From positions 1 through 64,000 of the forward strand of contig NZ_JACJKS010000009.1 in the NCBI RefSeq assembly GCF_016901695.1: 64,000 nucleotides of DNA, read 5' to 3'. The notes beneath the pieces are model-generated. The model worked only from the letters and a program-made list of their open reading frames with translations. It did no database searches and was not told where the DNA came from. Source of the DNA: Mordavella massiliensis (GTDB lineage: Bacteria; Bacillota; Clostridia; Lachnospirales; Lachnospiraceae). Positions within the stretch are counted from its first letter, which is position 1. Every line of letters begins with the position of its first letter. This document shows, one piece after another, positions 29,074 through 37,256 of this stretch. The translations under genes and the position numbers were made by a program.

Positions 29074-29568
29074 TTACTCCCACGTCAGACGGTGAAGATG
29101 GCCTTCCAGATTCATATTCCGGAACCCGTTCTGGCGCAGCGCCTCATAGAGGACAATGGCTACAGAATTCCCCAGGTTCAGGGAGCGGATCTCCCCCATC
29201 ATGGGGATCCTCACGCAGGCTTCCCTGTGCGCCGCCAGGATCTCCTCCGGGATCCCGGCGCTCTCCTTCCCGAACATGATATAGCAGTCCGGTTCATACC
29301 GGACATCCGTGTACACCTTCGGAGCCTTGGTGGTGGCCATATAGATCTTCGCGCCGGGATTTCGCTTAAGAAAGTCCTGGTAATCGATGTAGGTCGTCAC
29401 ATCCAGATCCTTCCAGTAGTCCATCCCTGCCCGGCGCAGGTTTTTCTCATCCAGCCTGAATCCCAGCGGTTCGATGAGGTGGAGCCGCGCGCCCGCGGCC
29501 ACGCAGGTCCTTCCTATATTGCCTGTGTTGGCGGGTATCTCCGGCTCATGCAGCACGATATTCAGCAT
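29074..29568 (-). CDS. trmL: tRNA (cytidine/uridine-34 2'-O)-methyltransferase
   Basis: SPOUT methyltransferase that modifies the wobble base ribose in tRNA-Leu. The 164-residue single-domain protein has the TrmL/YibK pattern: LHEPEIPANTGNIGRTC at the start, FGKESAGIPEE, and IPMMGEIRSLNLGNSVAIVLYE at the knot. The start at 29568 follows AGGAGG by 7 bases. It is 2 bases after the AIRS-like gene. Confidence 0.93.
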   Translation of the reverse strand: MLNIVLHEPEIPANTGNIGRTCVAAGARLHLIEPLGFRLDEKNLRRAGMDYWKDLDVTTYIDYQDFLKRNPGAKIYMATTKAPKVYTDVRYEPDCYIMFGKESAGIPEEILAAHREACVRIPMMGEIRSLNLGNSVAIVLYEALRQNGFRNMNLEGHLHRLTWE

Positions 29569-29570
29569 TC

Positions 29571-30449
29571 TTACTCCTCCTGCCTTTCTCTCTCCCACAA
29601 TTTCCCTATCTCATCCGGCGCGGGGCGGTCGATATACCGGATCTCCTCCCCGTTTCTCAGTATCTTATCCCTGTCCGGGCGCAGACGGCCGATGACTGCC
29701 GCCCGGATCCCTGCTGTCTCCAGCTTCTCCCGCAGGGCTTCCCCGTCCGGCGCGGTCATAAGGAAGCATCCGGCGCTTGTGAGCTGATAGGGATTGATAT
29801 GAAAAAGCTCGCACACTTCCACGGTCTCCTGCAGGACCGGGATCTTCTTAAGGTCTGCCTCCAGGCCGGCGCCTGTCCGGCGCGCCAGTTCCCAGAGCGC
29901 CCCGAAGACGCCCCCCTCCCCCACGTGAAGGGCCGAAGAAGCGCCCCCGTACAGAGCGAAAAGCGCGCTGTCCGGCGCAAAGATTTGGTCTGCCCCTCTT
30001 TCCACAAGGCGCAGAAAGGACGGGGCAAACCGCGCGGCAAGGATCTCTCTTCTCTCCTTTGCAATGCGCAGCATTCCCTCCTGCCCGGCAAAACCTGTCA
30101 TAAGGATCTCCTCCCCGGCTGCAGGCGTGCCGGGACCGAAATCCACGGATGCCTCCGCCTCTGCCGTCACCGCAGCGCATGGCAGGAGGAGTGCCGGACT
30201 TTTCAGGGTCTGCACCTCCGCCTCCAGGGCAATGCGGCAGGCCGAAAAAAGAGGCAGGTTCCCTGCCATCTTTTTCCACTCTTTTTTCTGTTCATACAGC
30301 TCTTTGTTCCCCTGCTGTGCCGGGACCTGGAACAGGGCTGCGGCGCGGATCCTGTCCGCCCCCCGGGCTGCCAGGCCGTTGACGCAGTGGGCGAGCGCCC
30401 AGCGCCCGGTCTGTATGCTGTTCCCGTATACGATGGATGTCTGTATCAA
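29571..30449 (-). CDS. AIR synthase / HypE-related protein
   Basis: A 292-residue protein whose C-terminal half (about 120-275) matches the AIR synthase C-terminal fold shared by HypE, PurM, SelD and ThiL (GGVFGALWELARRTGAGLEADL, INPYQLTSAGCFLMTAPDG). The N-terminal ATP-binding half appears shortened and lacks the usual Asp-rich nucleotide motif. No hydrogenase maturation genes are near, so a HypE role is not supported and the function is unknown. The start is TTG, overlapping the stop of the VanW gene (TTGA), with GGAGG upstream. Confidence 0.75.
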   Translation of the reverse strand: MIQTSIVYGNSIQTGRWALAHCVNGLAARGADRIRAAALFQVPAQQGNKELYEQKKEWKKMAGNLPLFSACRIALEAEVQTLKSPALLLPCAAVTAEAEASVDFGPGTPAAGEEILMTGFAGQEGMLRIAKERREILAARFAPSFLRLVERGADQIFAPDSALFALYGGASSALHVGEGGVFGALWELARRTGAGLEADLKKIPVLQETVEVCELFHINPYQLTSAGCFLMTAPDGEALREKLETAGIRAAVIGRLRPDRDKILRNGEEIRYIDRPAPDEIGKLWERERQEE

Positions 30450-31993
30450 TACTCCTCCCCGCTTTCCTCCGTGTATTCCTCCTCAGGCGACGAGCCGTAT
30501 GCCCCGCTGATCGCCGCGTAGATCTGCGATTCGTCCTGGGACGCGATGGCGGACTGCAGGGCGCTTACGGCGGCGCCGTTGTCCGAAGCGGTCCCCACCT
30601 CGATGATCTGATCGGATCTCTCATAGTGGCTCGTATTGAAGACCTCCCTGCTCACTTCCACGCCGTCCTCATAGACGATCTTCCAGAGCTGCGCATCCAG
30701 ACCGTCGTGGGGGCTTCCCGCGTACTGCATCTCCCCGAAGGAAAGGGAACTGTTCTCCTGGTACACTGTCCCGCATGGATCTGTGTCAATGGTCTCGCTC
30801 TCATACTCCACGGTGCGCCCTTCCGGCCTGGTATCTTTCCCGTATATCGCAAACTGGAGCTGATTGCTCTCATTGATCCCGCCGTAGATATAGACCGGCG
30901 TATCGTAGTTATTTTTAAATTTGAAGTCCAGATAATCCCCGGCGATGGCCGCGTCCCTGGAAGGCTTCACATAAGCGACGGTCATAGAGTGGGGGGACCG
31001 CTCCACAATCTCCAGCTCCGCATACAGAACTGCATTATACAGTGTGCTGGACACCTGACAGATCCCGCCCCCGTAGTCAGAGACAACCTGCCCATTTTCG
31101 TAGGCGCCGGCCTCCACATAGCCGTTTTCCGGCGTGAAGGGGCCGGTCGTCTGCCCTACGGACAAGGTCTCTCCGGGCATGAGGACCGTCCCGTTCAGCT
31201 TATCCACACCGGTCTTCAGGTTCTGCCACCGTTCCCCGCCGCCGGCATCTGTCCAGAAGCTTCCCAGCTCATCCTCAATGGAGGAAAGATCTTCTTCTGT
31301 AACAGAGGGCTCCTGCTTCGTGGTCTGCAGCTCCAGCGTAAAATCCTGATGGTCCCAGGGACCGTTGAGATGGTCTGTGACCGCCCGGATGGTCGCCTCT
31401 GCATCGATGGTCCGCCCCACCTGCTCCGGCGTGACGGTAAAGGAATCGCCCGTCCGCTCTATCGCGGCGTCCACAGCCTCCTGCACGAGGGGCGCGGCCC
31501 GCTCCTCAAGCACGGCCTTTGTCTTTTTTTCATCCAGCTCAAACTGCTCGCTGATCACGACAGGTTCCTTTTCCAGTTTTTTCAGTTTCCTGTACCGGGA
31601 GAACACGCCTCCTGTTTTTCCGTAATCAGCCGCCTCCTTTGTCAGCTTGTCCACATCTTCATGGGAAAGGCCCAGTTCATCCAGGGTCGCCGCGGCGTCT
31701 CCTCTATCTGCCTGCAGCGTCACGGTCACCGCGCCGTCGCTCTTTGCATGGGACTTCAGGGCGGCCGCCGCCTCTTTTTCCGTCATGCCGGATACGTCCT
31801 GCGTCCCAATGTACACGTTGTCGCAGATCACGCCCCTGTCCACCCGGTTCACCCAGCTCAAAAGATACAGGTATACGCATACAAAAATAAGAAGGAACGC
31901 CCCCCCGCATGCTGCCAGGATCAGGCGCCACCTCTGTTTTTTCTTTGCAAACCGCTCTTTACTCTCTCTCAGGCTTCTTCTTAGCGCCGCCAT
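30446..31993 (-). CDS. VanW family protein with putative peptidoglycan-binding domains
   Basis: A 515-residue membrane-anchored cell-envelope protein. A basic N-terminus precedes one membrane segment (about 26-48). Then come repeats of the PG_binding_4 type (about 50-230), the VanW domain (about 235-420, with YGGGICQVSSTLYNAVLYAE), and a Ser/Glu-rich C-terminal tail. VanW proteins are named from vancomycin clusters, but most, as here, are outside them and have no proven function. No other resistance gene is present. Confidence 0.9.
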   Translation of the reverse strand: MAALRRSLRESKERFAKKKQRWRLILAACGGAFLLIFVCVYLYLLSWVNRVDRGVICDNVYIGTQDVSGMTEKEAAAALKSHAKSDGAVTVTLQADRGDAAATLDELGLSHEDVDKLTKEAADYGKTGGVFSRYRKLKKLEKEPVVISEQFELDEKKTKAVLEERAAPLVQEAVDAAIERTGDSFTVTPEQVGRTIDAEATIRAVTDHLNGPWDHQDFTLELQTTKQEPSVTEEDLSSIEDELGSFWTDAGGGERWQNLKTGVDKLNGTVLMPGETLSVGQTTGPFTPENGYVEAGAYENGQVVSDYGGGICQVSSTLYNAVLYAELEIVERSPHSMTVAYVKPSRDAAIAGDYLDFKFKNNYDTPVYIYGGINESNQLQFAIYGKDTRPEGRTVEYESETIDTDPCGTVYQENSSLSFGEMQYAGSPHDGLDAQLWKIVYEDGVEVSREVFNTSHYERSDQIIEVGTASDNGAAVSALQSAIASQDESQIYAAISGAYGSSPEEEYTEESGEEY

Positions 31994-32014
31994 ATTTACA
32001 CCTCTTGCTCCCGC

Positions 32015-32119
32015 CTACATCATCAGCGCGGGAATGATGGATGTCGCCACCATAGCGACAATAACGACCATGATGATGGCCGCGATGATCCTTCTTGTCT
32101 TCCTATTATTAAAGTTCAT
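32015..32119 (-). CDS. 34-residue membrane peptide
   Basis: A small gene with a good ribosome site: AAGGAG 8 bases before the ATG. The peptide is MNFNNRKTRR followed by a hydrophobic stretch (IIAAIIMVVIVAMVATSII) and ends in PALMM: a basic N-terminus and one membrane helix. Size and layout resemble the small stressosome-associated peptide Prli42 of Firmicutes, but that likeness is only in architecture. It is 21 bases upstream of the VanW gene and on the same strand. Confidence 0.65.
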   Translation of the reverse strand: MNFNNRKTRRIIAAIIMVVIVAMVATSIIPALMM

Positions 32120-32162
32120 ACGGTTGTCTCCTTCTTTATATCGTCTCTATATTGTAAACGTT

Positions 32163-33887
32163 TTATTTTCTTTTTGCAACACAGATCGCTGTCCCGTCGT
32201 TGGTCAGCGGATCTCTTTTCCGGTAGTCAAAAAGCACATACCCGTCAGACAGCGGAAAGTATTCCAGATGGGTCATGCGCCGGAGCTGGTTTTTATCCAC
32301 GCCCTCATAGCCTTTCAGATAGCAGTGCCCGGACACTTCCTCCTCGTAAAACCTGCGCACCCATTCCGGGTCCGCCTGGGGCTCTCCTGCAAACGCCGGG
32401 CGGCTCTTCGCATTTTCACGCAGATAGTAATCAAAAACGAGCGCTTCCCGCAGCGCTTCCTTCTCCCCGGGGCATACGCTCCCGCCGAAGGCTAGGAGGA
32501 ACTCATATCTGGCCGGTCTGGCATGCTGCATCCCCCGCAGGCCATTTTCCTCATAGCAGGCTGCCAGCTTCCGGTAAAGGGCAAACGGGGAAGAAAAATA
32601 TTTCTCAAGAAATAAAAGAGTATGTTTGAACTGACCGCTGTTGTAGTAGATCTCCGTCATCTCCTCCACCCCTTTCAGGACGAGGATATCCGCGTAGGAA
32701 AGCCACCTGGTGAACAGCACCTCATAGGGAGGCGTATCCCGGCAGACAAGGCCGTACTCCTCCTTTTCCTCCTCCATGCGGGAGCCCTTGAGCACCTTGA
32801 GGAAGCCAAGCTGCAGTTCGCCCGGCCGCATGGCGTAGACGCGGTCAAAGGAGCGCCCGAAGCTTTCCAGGTCCTCGCCCGGAAGCCCCGCGATCAGGTC
32901 CAGGTGCTGGTGTATATTGGCTCCCTCCCCGATCCGCCGCACCGCGCGCTCCAGCTTTGCAAGATCCATGCTGCGCCGGATCTTCCGGATGGTCTCCGGG
33001 TTCGTGGACTGGACGCCGATCTCCAACTGAACGAGCCCGGGGCGCATAGAGCGAAGGAGCGCGAGCTCCTCCTCATCCAGCAGATCTGCCGAGATCTCGA
33101 AATGGAAGTTTGTGACGCCGTTGTCGTGCTCTTTTATAAAACGCCAGATCTCCATCGCGTGATCGCGCCTGCAGTTGAAGGTGCGGTCCACAAACTTGAC
33201 CTGCGCCGTCTTCTGCTCCAGGAAAAAACAGAGTTCTTCTTTTACAAGGGCGGGGCTGCGAAACCGGAGTTTTTTATCTATGGAGGAGAGACAGTAGCTG
33301 CAGGAAAACGGGCATCCCCTGCTGCTCTCATAGTAGAGGATCCGGTTCCGGAACTGTGCCATGTCTGTATAGACAAAGGGAATGCTGTCCAGTTCCACCG
33401 GTTCCCGCCAGGGATTTTCCCGGATCCGGCCATCGCTTTCCCGGTATGTGACGCCCCTGATCCCCTGCAGATCCGGCTGTTCTCCCCGGGCCCAGGCCTG
33501 CGCCAGTTCCGCGAAGGTCTCTTCCCCCTCTCCCCTCATCACGCCGCTGACGCAAGGGTATTTCACCAGTACCGCCGCCGCGTCGTAGGAAACCTCGGGG
33601 CCGCCCAGCCAGATCTGCGTTTCCGGGAGCACCTTTTTCACTTCCGGGAGAAGCCGGGCAACCATGTCCATGTTCCAGATATAGCAGGAGAAACAGAGCA
33701 CCTCCGGGGCGCGCCGGAAAAGATCCGCCAGGATCGTCTCTGCCTGCTGGTTGATGGTATACTCCGCGATCCCGATCCGGTCCATCCCGCCGGGGATCCG
33801 CTGCCTGGCATACCTTTGCAGGCTGTAGACTGCCAGATTGGAGTGTATGTATTTTGCATTGACTGCCGCTAATAGTACTTTTTTCAT
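32163..33887 (-). CDS. B12-binding-domain radical SAM protein
   Basis: A protein of about 574 residues with an N-terminal cobalamin-binding-like Rossmann domain (about 1-130), a radical SAM domain with the cluster motif CPFSCSYC near residue 190, and a C-terminal domain of the DUF4080 type. Members of this group are probably methyltransferases or related enzymes, but no substrate is known. The start is uncertain: ATG at 33887 or 33890 fits the family (KKVLLAAVNAKYIHSNLAVYSL), though the ribosome site is weak and the frame is open to 33914. Confidence 0.88.
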   Translation of the reverse strand: MKKVLLAAVNAKYIHSNLAVYSLQRYARQRIPGGMDRIGIAEYTINQQAETILADLFRRAPEVLCFSCYIWNMDMVARLLPEVKKVLPETQIWLGGPEVSYDAAAVLVKYPCVSGVMRGEGEETFAELAQAWARGEQPDLQGIRGVTYRESDGRIRENPWREPVELDSIPFVYTDMAQFRNRILYYESSRGCPFSCSYCLSSIDKKLRFRSPALVKEELCFFLEQKTAQVKFVDRTFNCRRDHAMEIWRFIKEHDNGVTNFHFEISADLLDEEELALLRSMRPGLVQLEIGVQSTNPETIRKIRRSMDLAKLERAVRRIGEGANIHQHLDLIAGLPGEDLESFGRSFDRVYAMRPGELQLGFLKVLKGSRMEEEKEEYGLVCRDTPPYEVLFTRWLSYADILVLKGVEEMTEIYYNSGQFKHTLLFLEKYFSSPFALYRKLAACYEENGLRGMQHARPARYEFLLAFGGSVCPGEKEALREALVFDYYLRENAKSRPAFAGEPQADPEWVRRFYEEEVSGHCYLKGYEGVDKNQLRRMTHLEYFPLSDGYVLFDYRKRDPLTNDGTAICVAKRK

Positions 33888-33943
33888 CATGCCTGTTATT
33901 TTACTATATTCCATCTGTATTTACAATCCGCCTCCTCCACCGG

Positions 33944-33972
33944 TTGACATCCCGGCAAAAACAGGTTACAAT
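33944..33972 (+). promoter_or_regulatory. Promoter of the SRP RNA gene
   Basis: TTGACA (33944-33949), 17-base spacer, TACAAT (33967-33972). The predicted start at about 33980 coincides with the 5' end deduced from base pairing of the RNA. Confidence 0.85.
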
Positions 33973-33979
33973 ATAGACT

Positions 33980-34239
33980 CGTGCAGCCGGGGCGGTAGCG
34001 GTGCCTTGTACCTGCAGTCCGCTATAGCAGGGGTGATATTGCGCGGAGGGCGAAAGCTGGCAGAGCTGCCCTTGGTAAGTGACGTTGATATCCGGGTCTT
34101 ACGCGACGGAAATCCGTGAACCGTGTCAGGTCGGGAACGAAGCAGCACTAAGCGGAATCTTCCGGGTGCCGTGAGGGCGCCTGGGTTGAGTTAACTGCCA
34201 AGGTAACGTCTGCTGGCCTGGTTCGAAGCGCAATGCACG
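33980..34239 (+). ncRNA. ffs: Signal recognition particle RNA, large Bacillus type (scRNA)
   Basis: RNA of about 260 nt that binds Ffh and guides nascent membrane proteins. The 5' CGTGCA pairs with the 3' TGCACG. The Alu domain shows GGGGCGGTAGCGGTGCCTTG near the 5' end and CAGTCCGCTATAGCAGGGG. Helix 8 has the conserved GTGTCAGGTCGGGAACGAAGCAGCA sequence in its essential parts (GTCAGGTC, GGGAACGAAGCAGCA). It has its own promoter and terminator. Confidence 0.95.
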
Positions 34240-34256
34240 AAAAAAGGAATACGGCA

Positions 34257-34306
34257 AAGAAGCGGTCTGACGGAAGATTTCCGGTCAGATACCGCTTCTT
34301 TTTTCT
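34257..34306 (+). terminator. Bidirectional terminator shared by ffs and tadA
   Basis: Stem AAGAAGCGGT / ACCGCTTCTT with an inner CTGACGG... pairing and TTTTTCTTTC following on the plus strand. The tadA reading frame ends inside it, so the two genes converge on one hairpin. Confidence 0.85.
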
Positions 34307-34794
34307 TTCTTCTTTCTCTCCCGCAGCTCCCGGAAAAACCGCTTCATCAGACTGCTGCACTCCTCTTCCAGCACGCCCGTCTCAATCTGCACCTGGTGGT
34401 TGAACCGGTCCATCTGCAGCAGGTTCAGAATAGAGCCCGCGCAGCCCGCTTTCGGGTTCATGCACCCGATCACCACTCGGTCCATCCGCGACTGGACAAT
34501 AGCGCCGGCGCACATCTGGCACGGCTCCAGCGTCACATACATGGTGCAGCCCTCCAGGCGCCAGTCCCCCATCTTCCGGCTTGCCTTCCGGATTGCCGTG
34601 ATCTCCGCGTGGGCCAGCGGGTTCTTGTCCGTGTTCCTCCGGTTGTACCCGCGGCTCAGGATCTTCCCGTCATACACGATCACGCAGCCTATGGGCGTTT
34701 CATCCAGGGCGTAGGCCTTTTTTGCCTGCTTAATTGCTTCTTTCATATATTTTTCATCTACAATTTGCACTTTTACACACCACTCTTCATACAA
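34285..34794 (-). CDS. tadA: tRNA-specific adenosine deaminase
   Basis: Converts A34 to inosine in tRNA-Arg. The protein has the cytidine/deoxycytidylate deaminase zinc site HAEITAI (His ligand and catalytic Glu) and PCQMCAGAI (two Cys ligands), and the MKEAIKQAKKAYALDETPIGCVIV start region. The start codon is uncertain: TTG at 34794, GTG at 34770 or ATG at 34746, none with a strong ribosome site. A perfect 43-bp palindrome lies just upstream. Confidence 0.9.
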   Translation of the reverse strand: MYEEWCVKVQIVDEKYMKEAIKQAKKAYALDETPIGCVIVYDGKILSRGYNRRNTDKNPLAHAEITAIRKASRKMGDWRLEGCTMYVTLEPCQMCAGAIVQSRMDRVVIGCMNPKAGCAGSILNLLQMDRFNHQVQIETGVLEEECSSLMKRFFRELRERKKKEKRSGI

Positions 34795-34811
34795 ATGTAC
34801 ACCAGTTTTTT

Positions 34812-34854
34812 AATTCCGGACGTAACACTTTTTAAAAGTGTTACGTCCGGAATT
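34812..34854. repeat. Perfect 43-bp palindrome upstream of tadA
   Basis: Two 21-bp arms (34812-34832 and 34834-34854) are exact reverse complements around a single central base; the arms begin AATTCCGGACGTAACAC. No T-tract follows on either strand (A-tract on the minus side), so it does not have the form of an intrinsic terminator. It may be a strong mRNA hairpin or a protein site. Confidence 0.85.
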
Positions 34855-34879
34855 AGGAATTAAAATTGTATCAATTGTG

Positions 34880-35713
34880 TCACCGTCTCACCGGCCTGCA
34901 CCAGTATCCGAAATCGTCGTCCCGATTCTGTTCGTCCTCGCTCAGCTCCACCGCCTGTTCATCAATCCGGAGAAACCTCGGAAAACCAAAGGCTTCCGCA
35001 GCCTGCGCCTCTCTTGGATGATAGATGCCGGGAACTCCCAGAAGCCACTGGTCTTCTTCCTGCACCAGCAGGAGATGATGATAACTGTAATACCCGTGCA
35101 AGAGGAAACTGTTATTAGCCAGACGCCACTCGCATCGCTTCAGTTGGGCAATATCCCTGCGCCGTATCTTCATGCAGCAGATATTCCTGTCCTTATCCTG
35201 CTGCCCTGCGTCCGATATCTTCTGGCCGTCTGTGAAAATACCGGTCTCTTCCCCGGCTTTTTCCGCGGGGTCCTCCTGCGCCCCGGCGGCATTTTGCTGC
35301 AGCAGCTCCGCCAGATCCGGTTCCGGCTCATCTTTCCACAGTCTCATCTTCTCCACCGCTACAGGCATGTCATCCCACACGGCGGCAAACCGTCTGCATC
35401 CGCCATTTTCAAGGATAATCCCTTCAATACGGGGATACAGACAGACCCGGCCCGTATCCTCCGGCGTAAATGTCAACCGGTAATTGACAGCCGGGTTCAC
35501 ATTTTCGATATCCCCCTGCCAGATCCCGATGCACTGCCCCTCTTCCATATAGAAAATGTAGACCTTCAGCTTTCTGTCTCCGGCCAGGTGCAGGCCCTTT
35601 CCATGGATATGGACAACAGTGGATACATCCGCCTGCTCCACTTTCACGAAGCCCACGTTCCGGATCCGCCTGCCGTCCTGATATTCATACAAATAGCGAA
35701 TAAACTGTTTCAA
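34880..35713 (-). CDS. Conserved protein of unknown function, probably DUF6128-like
   Basis: A protein of about 277 residues with no signal peptide or membrane helix. The N-terminus (LKQFIRYLYEYQDGRRIRNVGFVKVE) and the C-terminal block (NSFLLHGYYSYHHLLL, LLGVPGIYHPRE, FGFPRF) are of a type I associate with a Lachnospiraceae family named DUF6128; the name is from memory. The middle is a variable acidic linker. The TTG start at 35713 is set by homology only, with GGAGG almost touching it; the frame is open to 35824. Role unknown. Confidence 0.65.
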   Translation of the reverse strand: MKQFIRYLYEYQDGRRIRNVGFVKVEQADVSTVVHIHGKGLHLAGDRKLKVYIFYMEEGQCIGIWQGDIENVNPAVNYRLTFTPEDTGRVCLYPRIEGIILENGGCRRFAAVWDDMPVAVEKMRLWKDEPEPDLAELLQQNAAGAQEDPAEKAGEETGIFTDGQKISDAGQQDKDRNICCMKIRRRDIAQLKRCEWRLANNSFLLHGYYSYHHLLLVQEEDQWLLGVPGIYHPREAQAAEAFGFPRFLRIDEQAVELSEDEQNRDDDFGYWCRPVRR

Positions 35714-35796
35714 ACCTCCACTTCCATTCTTTGTCTGGTTATCACAATCTATTCGCTGCGCCGGTAGAAAATACCTGCTTTTTGAGACGGGCTGTG

Positions 35797-37215
35797 TCAG
35801 AGCATCGCCTTCAGTTCCTGGCACAGACGTTTCGCATAGCTGTCCGTCATGCCGCAGATGAAATCCGTAACAAGCAAAAGCCTCAGATACAGCCTCTCTT
35901 CATCGCTCTTTCCCTTTGCCTGAAAATGATAGGCGTCCTTATAATTTCCGGAGATAAAATACACCAGCCGCCTGTCAATGGAGTCCAGCGCACTGTCGTC
36001 ATCATCGTAACTGAGAACCGCGCGTGCAAAGCTGTCCATCAGATAGTCCAGGATGCCTGCCTCCACCAGCTCCATCAGATAGATCTTCCTTGTACAGAAC
36101 ACGCGCCGCATGGCCATATCGCCCAGCAGTTCCATCAGTTCCTCCGCAAACGTCCCATGAAACAGATCATATGGATAGGCGCCTTCCATGATCGCCCGGT
36201 AGTTGGATGTAAAACCAAATGTCGCGCAGGAGATCAGGAAGCCCTGCACCCGCACGATCCAGTTCTTCACCGCATACTCCTCCGGATGGTCCACCTGCTT
36301 CTCCACGCCTTGCCGGTATAGTTCCTCAAGTTTTCCAAGAGGATTAAAAACAACTTTATCATTGTTTTGGATACTTTTTAGTTTCTTTAACTCTTCTATC
36401 AAAGCGTGATAGGAAATAAATCCCTTGACAAAAGCATCTTCTATGTCCGCTGTCTTGTATGCAATATCATCCGCAGCTTCCAGGATAAATGTGAGCGGAT
36501 GACGTCTGCCATCCGTTCCTGTCGCTTCCGCTATACGACGGAAAGTCTCTGCATCCGCAAGATAGTAGCCCATCTTTTTCCTGGCGATATCTCCGCAGGC
36601 CTCATCGATCTCCAGCGAGGAGACAGGATACTTCACAATGGTGCTAAGAAGGGCATAGGTGAGATTCATTCCATTTTCATCCACAAGAAAATGGAGCTTT
36701 GTCACAAGCCGGAGCGCCTGCGCGTTTCCCTCAAAATGGTAAAAATCCTGCTTCATCTGCTCCGTGAGCACCTCATCGACCGGCCTCCCGCGATAGGTAA
36801 GGCGGGGCAGGTTTCTCTCAAACCACTCCCGGATCGCAATCTCTCCGAAATGTCCGAACGGCGGATTCCCTATATCATGGATCAGCCCCGCGCACTGGAG
36901 TATACTGCAAATATCCTCCTTCATCTGCACGGTGAAGGACGGATCCCTCTTATATGTAAGAATATTCTCACCTATATTCTGTCCAAGTGATTTTGCAAAG
37001 GACGAAACTTCCAGGGAATGGGTCAGCCTCGTTCGGATAAAATCACTCTGATCCAGCGGAAAAACCTGCGTCTTGTCCTGCAGCCGGCGGAACGATGCGC
37101 TGCCGATGATCCGGTGATAGTCTTTTTCAAACTCGCTGCGCAGATCTGCAGACCCTGCATGTCTTCCGGCTCCCTCTCTGGCCCTTCTGGTCGATAAAAG
37201 CTGTTCCCAGTTCAT
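35797..37215 (-). CDS. dgt: Deoxyguanosinetriphosphate triphosphohydrolase-like HD protein
   Basis: Hydrolyses dNTPs to nucleosides and triphosphate, adjusting dNTP pools. The 472-residue protein has the HD-domain metal ligands: His in TRLTHSLEV, HD in LIHDIGNPPFGHFGE, and a later Asp in LEAADDIAY. The length fits the long type of Dgt-like enzymes. The start at 37215 follows AGGAGG by 6 bases. It is 41 bases after the helix-turn-helix gene. Confidence 0.92.
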   Translation of the reverse strand: MNWEQLLSTRRAREGAGRHAGSADLRSEFEKDYHRIIGSASFRRLQDKTQVFPLDQSDFIRTRLTHSLEVSSFAKSLGQNIGENILTYKRDPSFTVQMKEDICSILQCAGLIHDIGNPPFGHFGEIAIREWFERNLPRLTYRGRPVDEVLTEQMKQDFYHFEGNAQALRLVTKLHFLVDENGMNLTYALLSTIVKYPVSSLEIDEACGDIARKKMGYYLADAETFRRIAEATGTDGRRHPLTFILEAADDIAYKTADIEDAFVKGFISYHALIEELKKLKSIQNNDKVVFNPLGKLEELYRQGVEKQVDHPEEYAVKNWIVRVQGFLISCATFGFTSNYRAIMEGAYPYDLFHGTFAEELMELLGDMAMRRVFCTRKIYLMELVEAGILDYLMDSFARAVLSYDDDDSALDSIDRRLVYFISGNYKDAYHFQAKGKSDEERLYLRLLLVTDFICGMTDSYAKRLCQELKAML

Positions 37216-37256
37216 GGGCATCCTCCTTTCCCGGCACACTTCTTCTGCACACGGAT

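Noticed and set aside
30437-31984. 515-codon plus-strand frame opposite the VanW gene
   Set aside because: The minus-strand protein has the VanW motif and membrane segment; the plus-strand product has none.
30446-31993. Vancomycin resistance locus because of the VanW domain
   Set aside because: No VanHAX, VanRS or VanY-type genes are present; VanW proteins are common outside resistance clusters.
34812-34854. Intrinsic terminator for the DUF6128-like gene
   Set aside because: No T-tract follows the hairpin on the minus strand; an A-tract is found instead.
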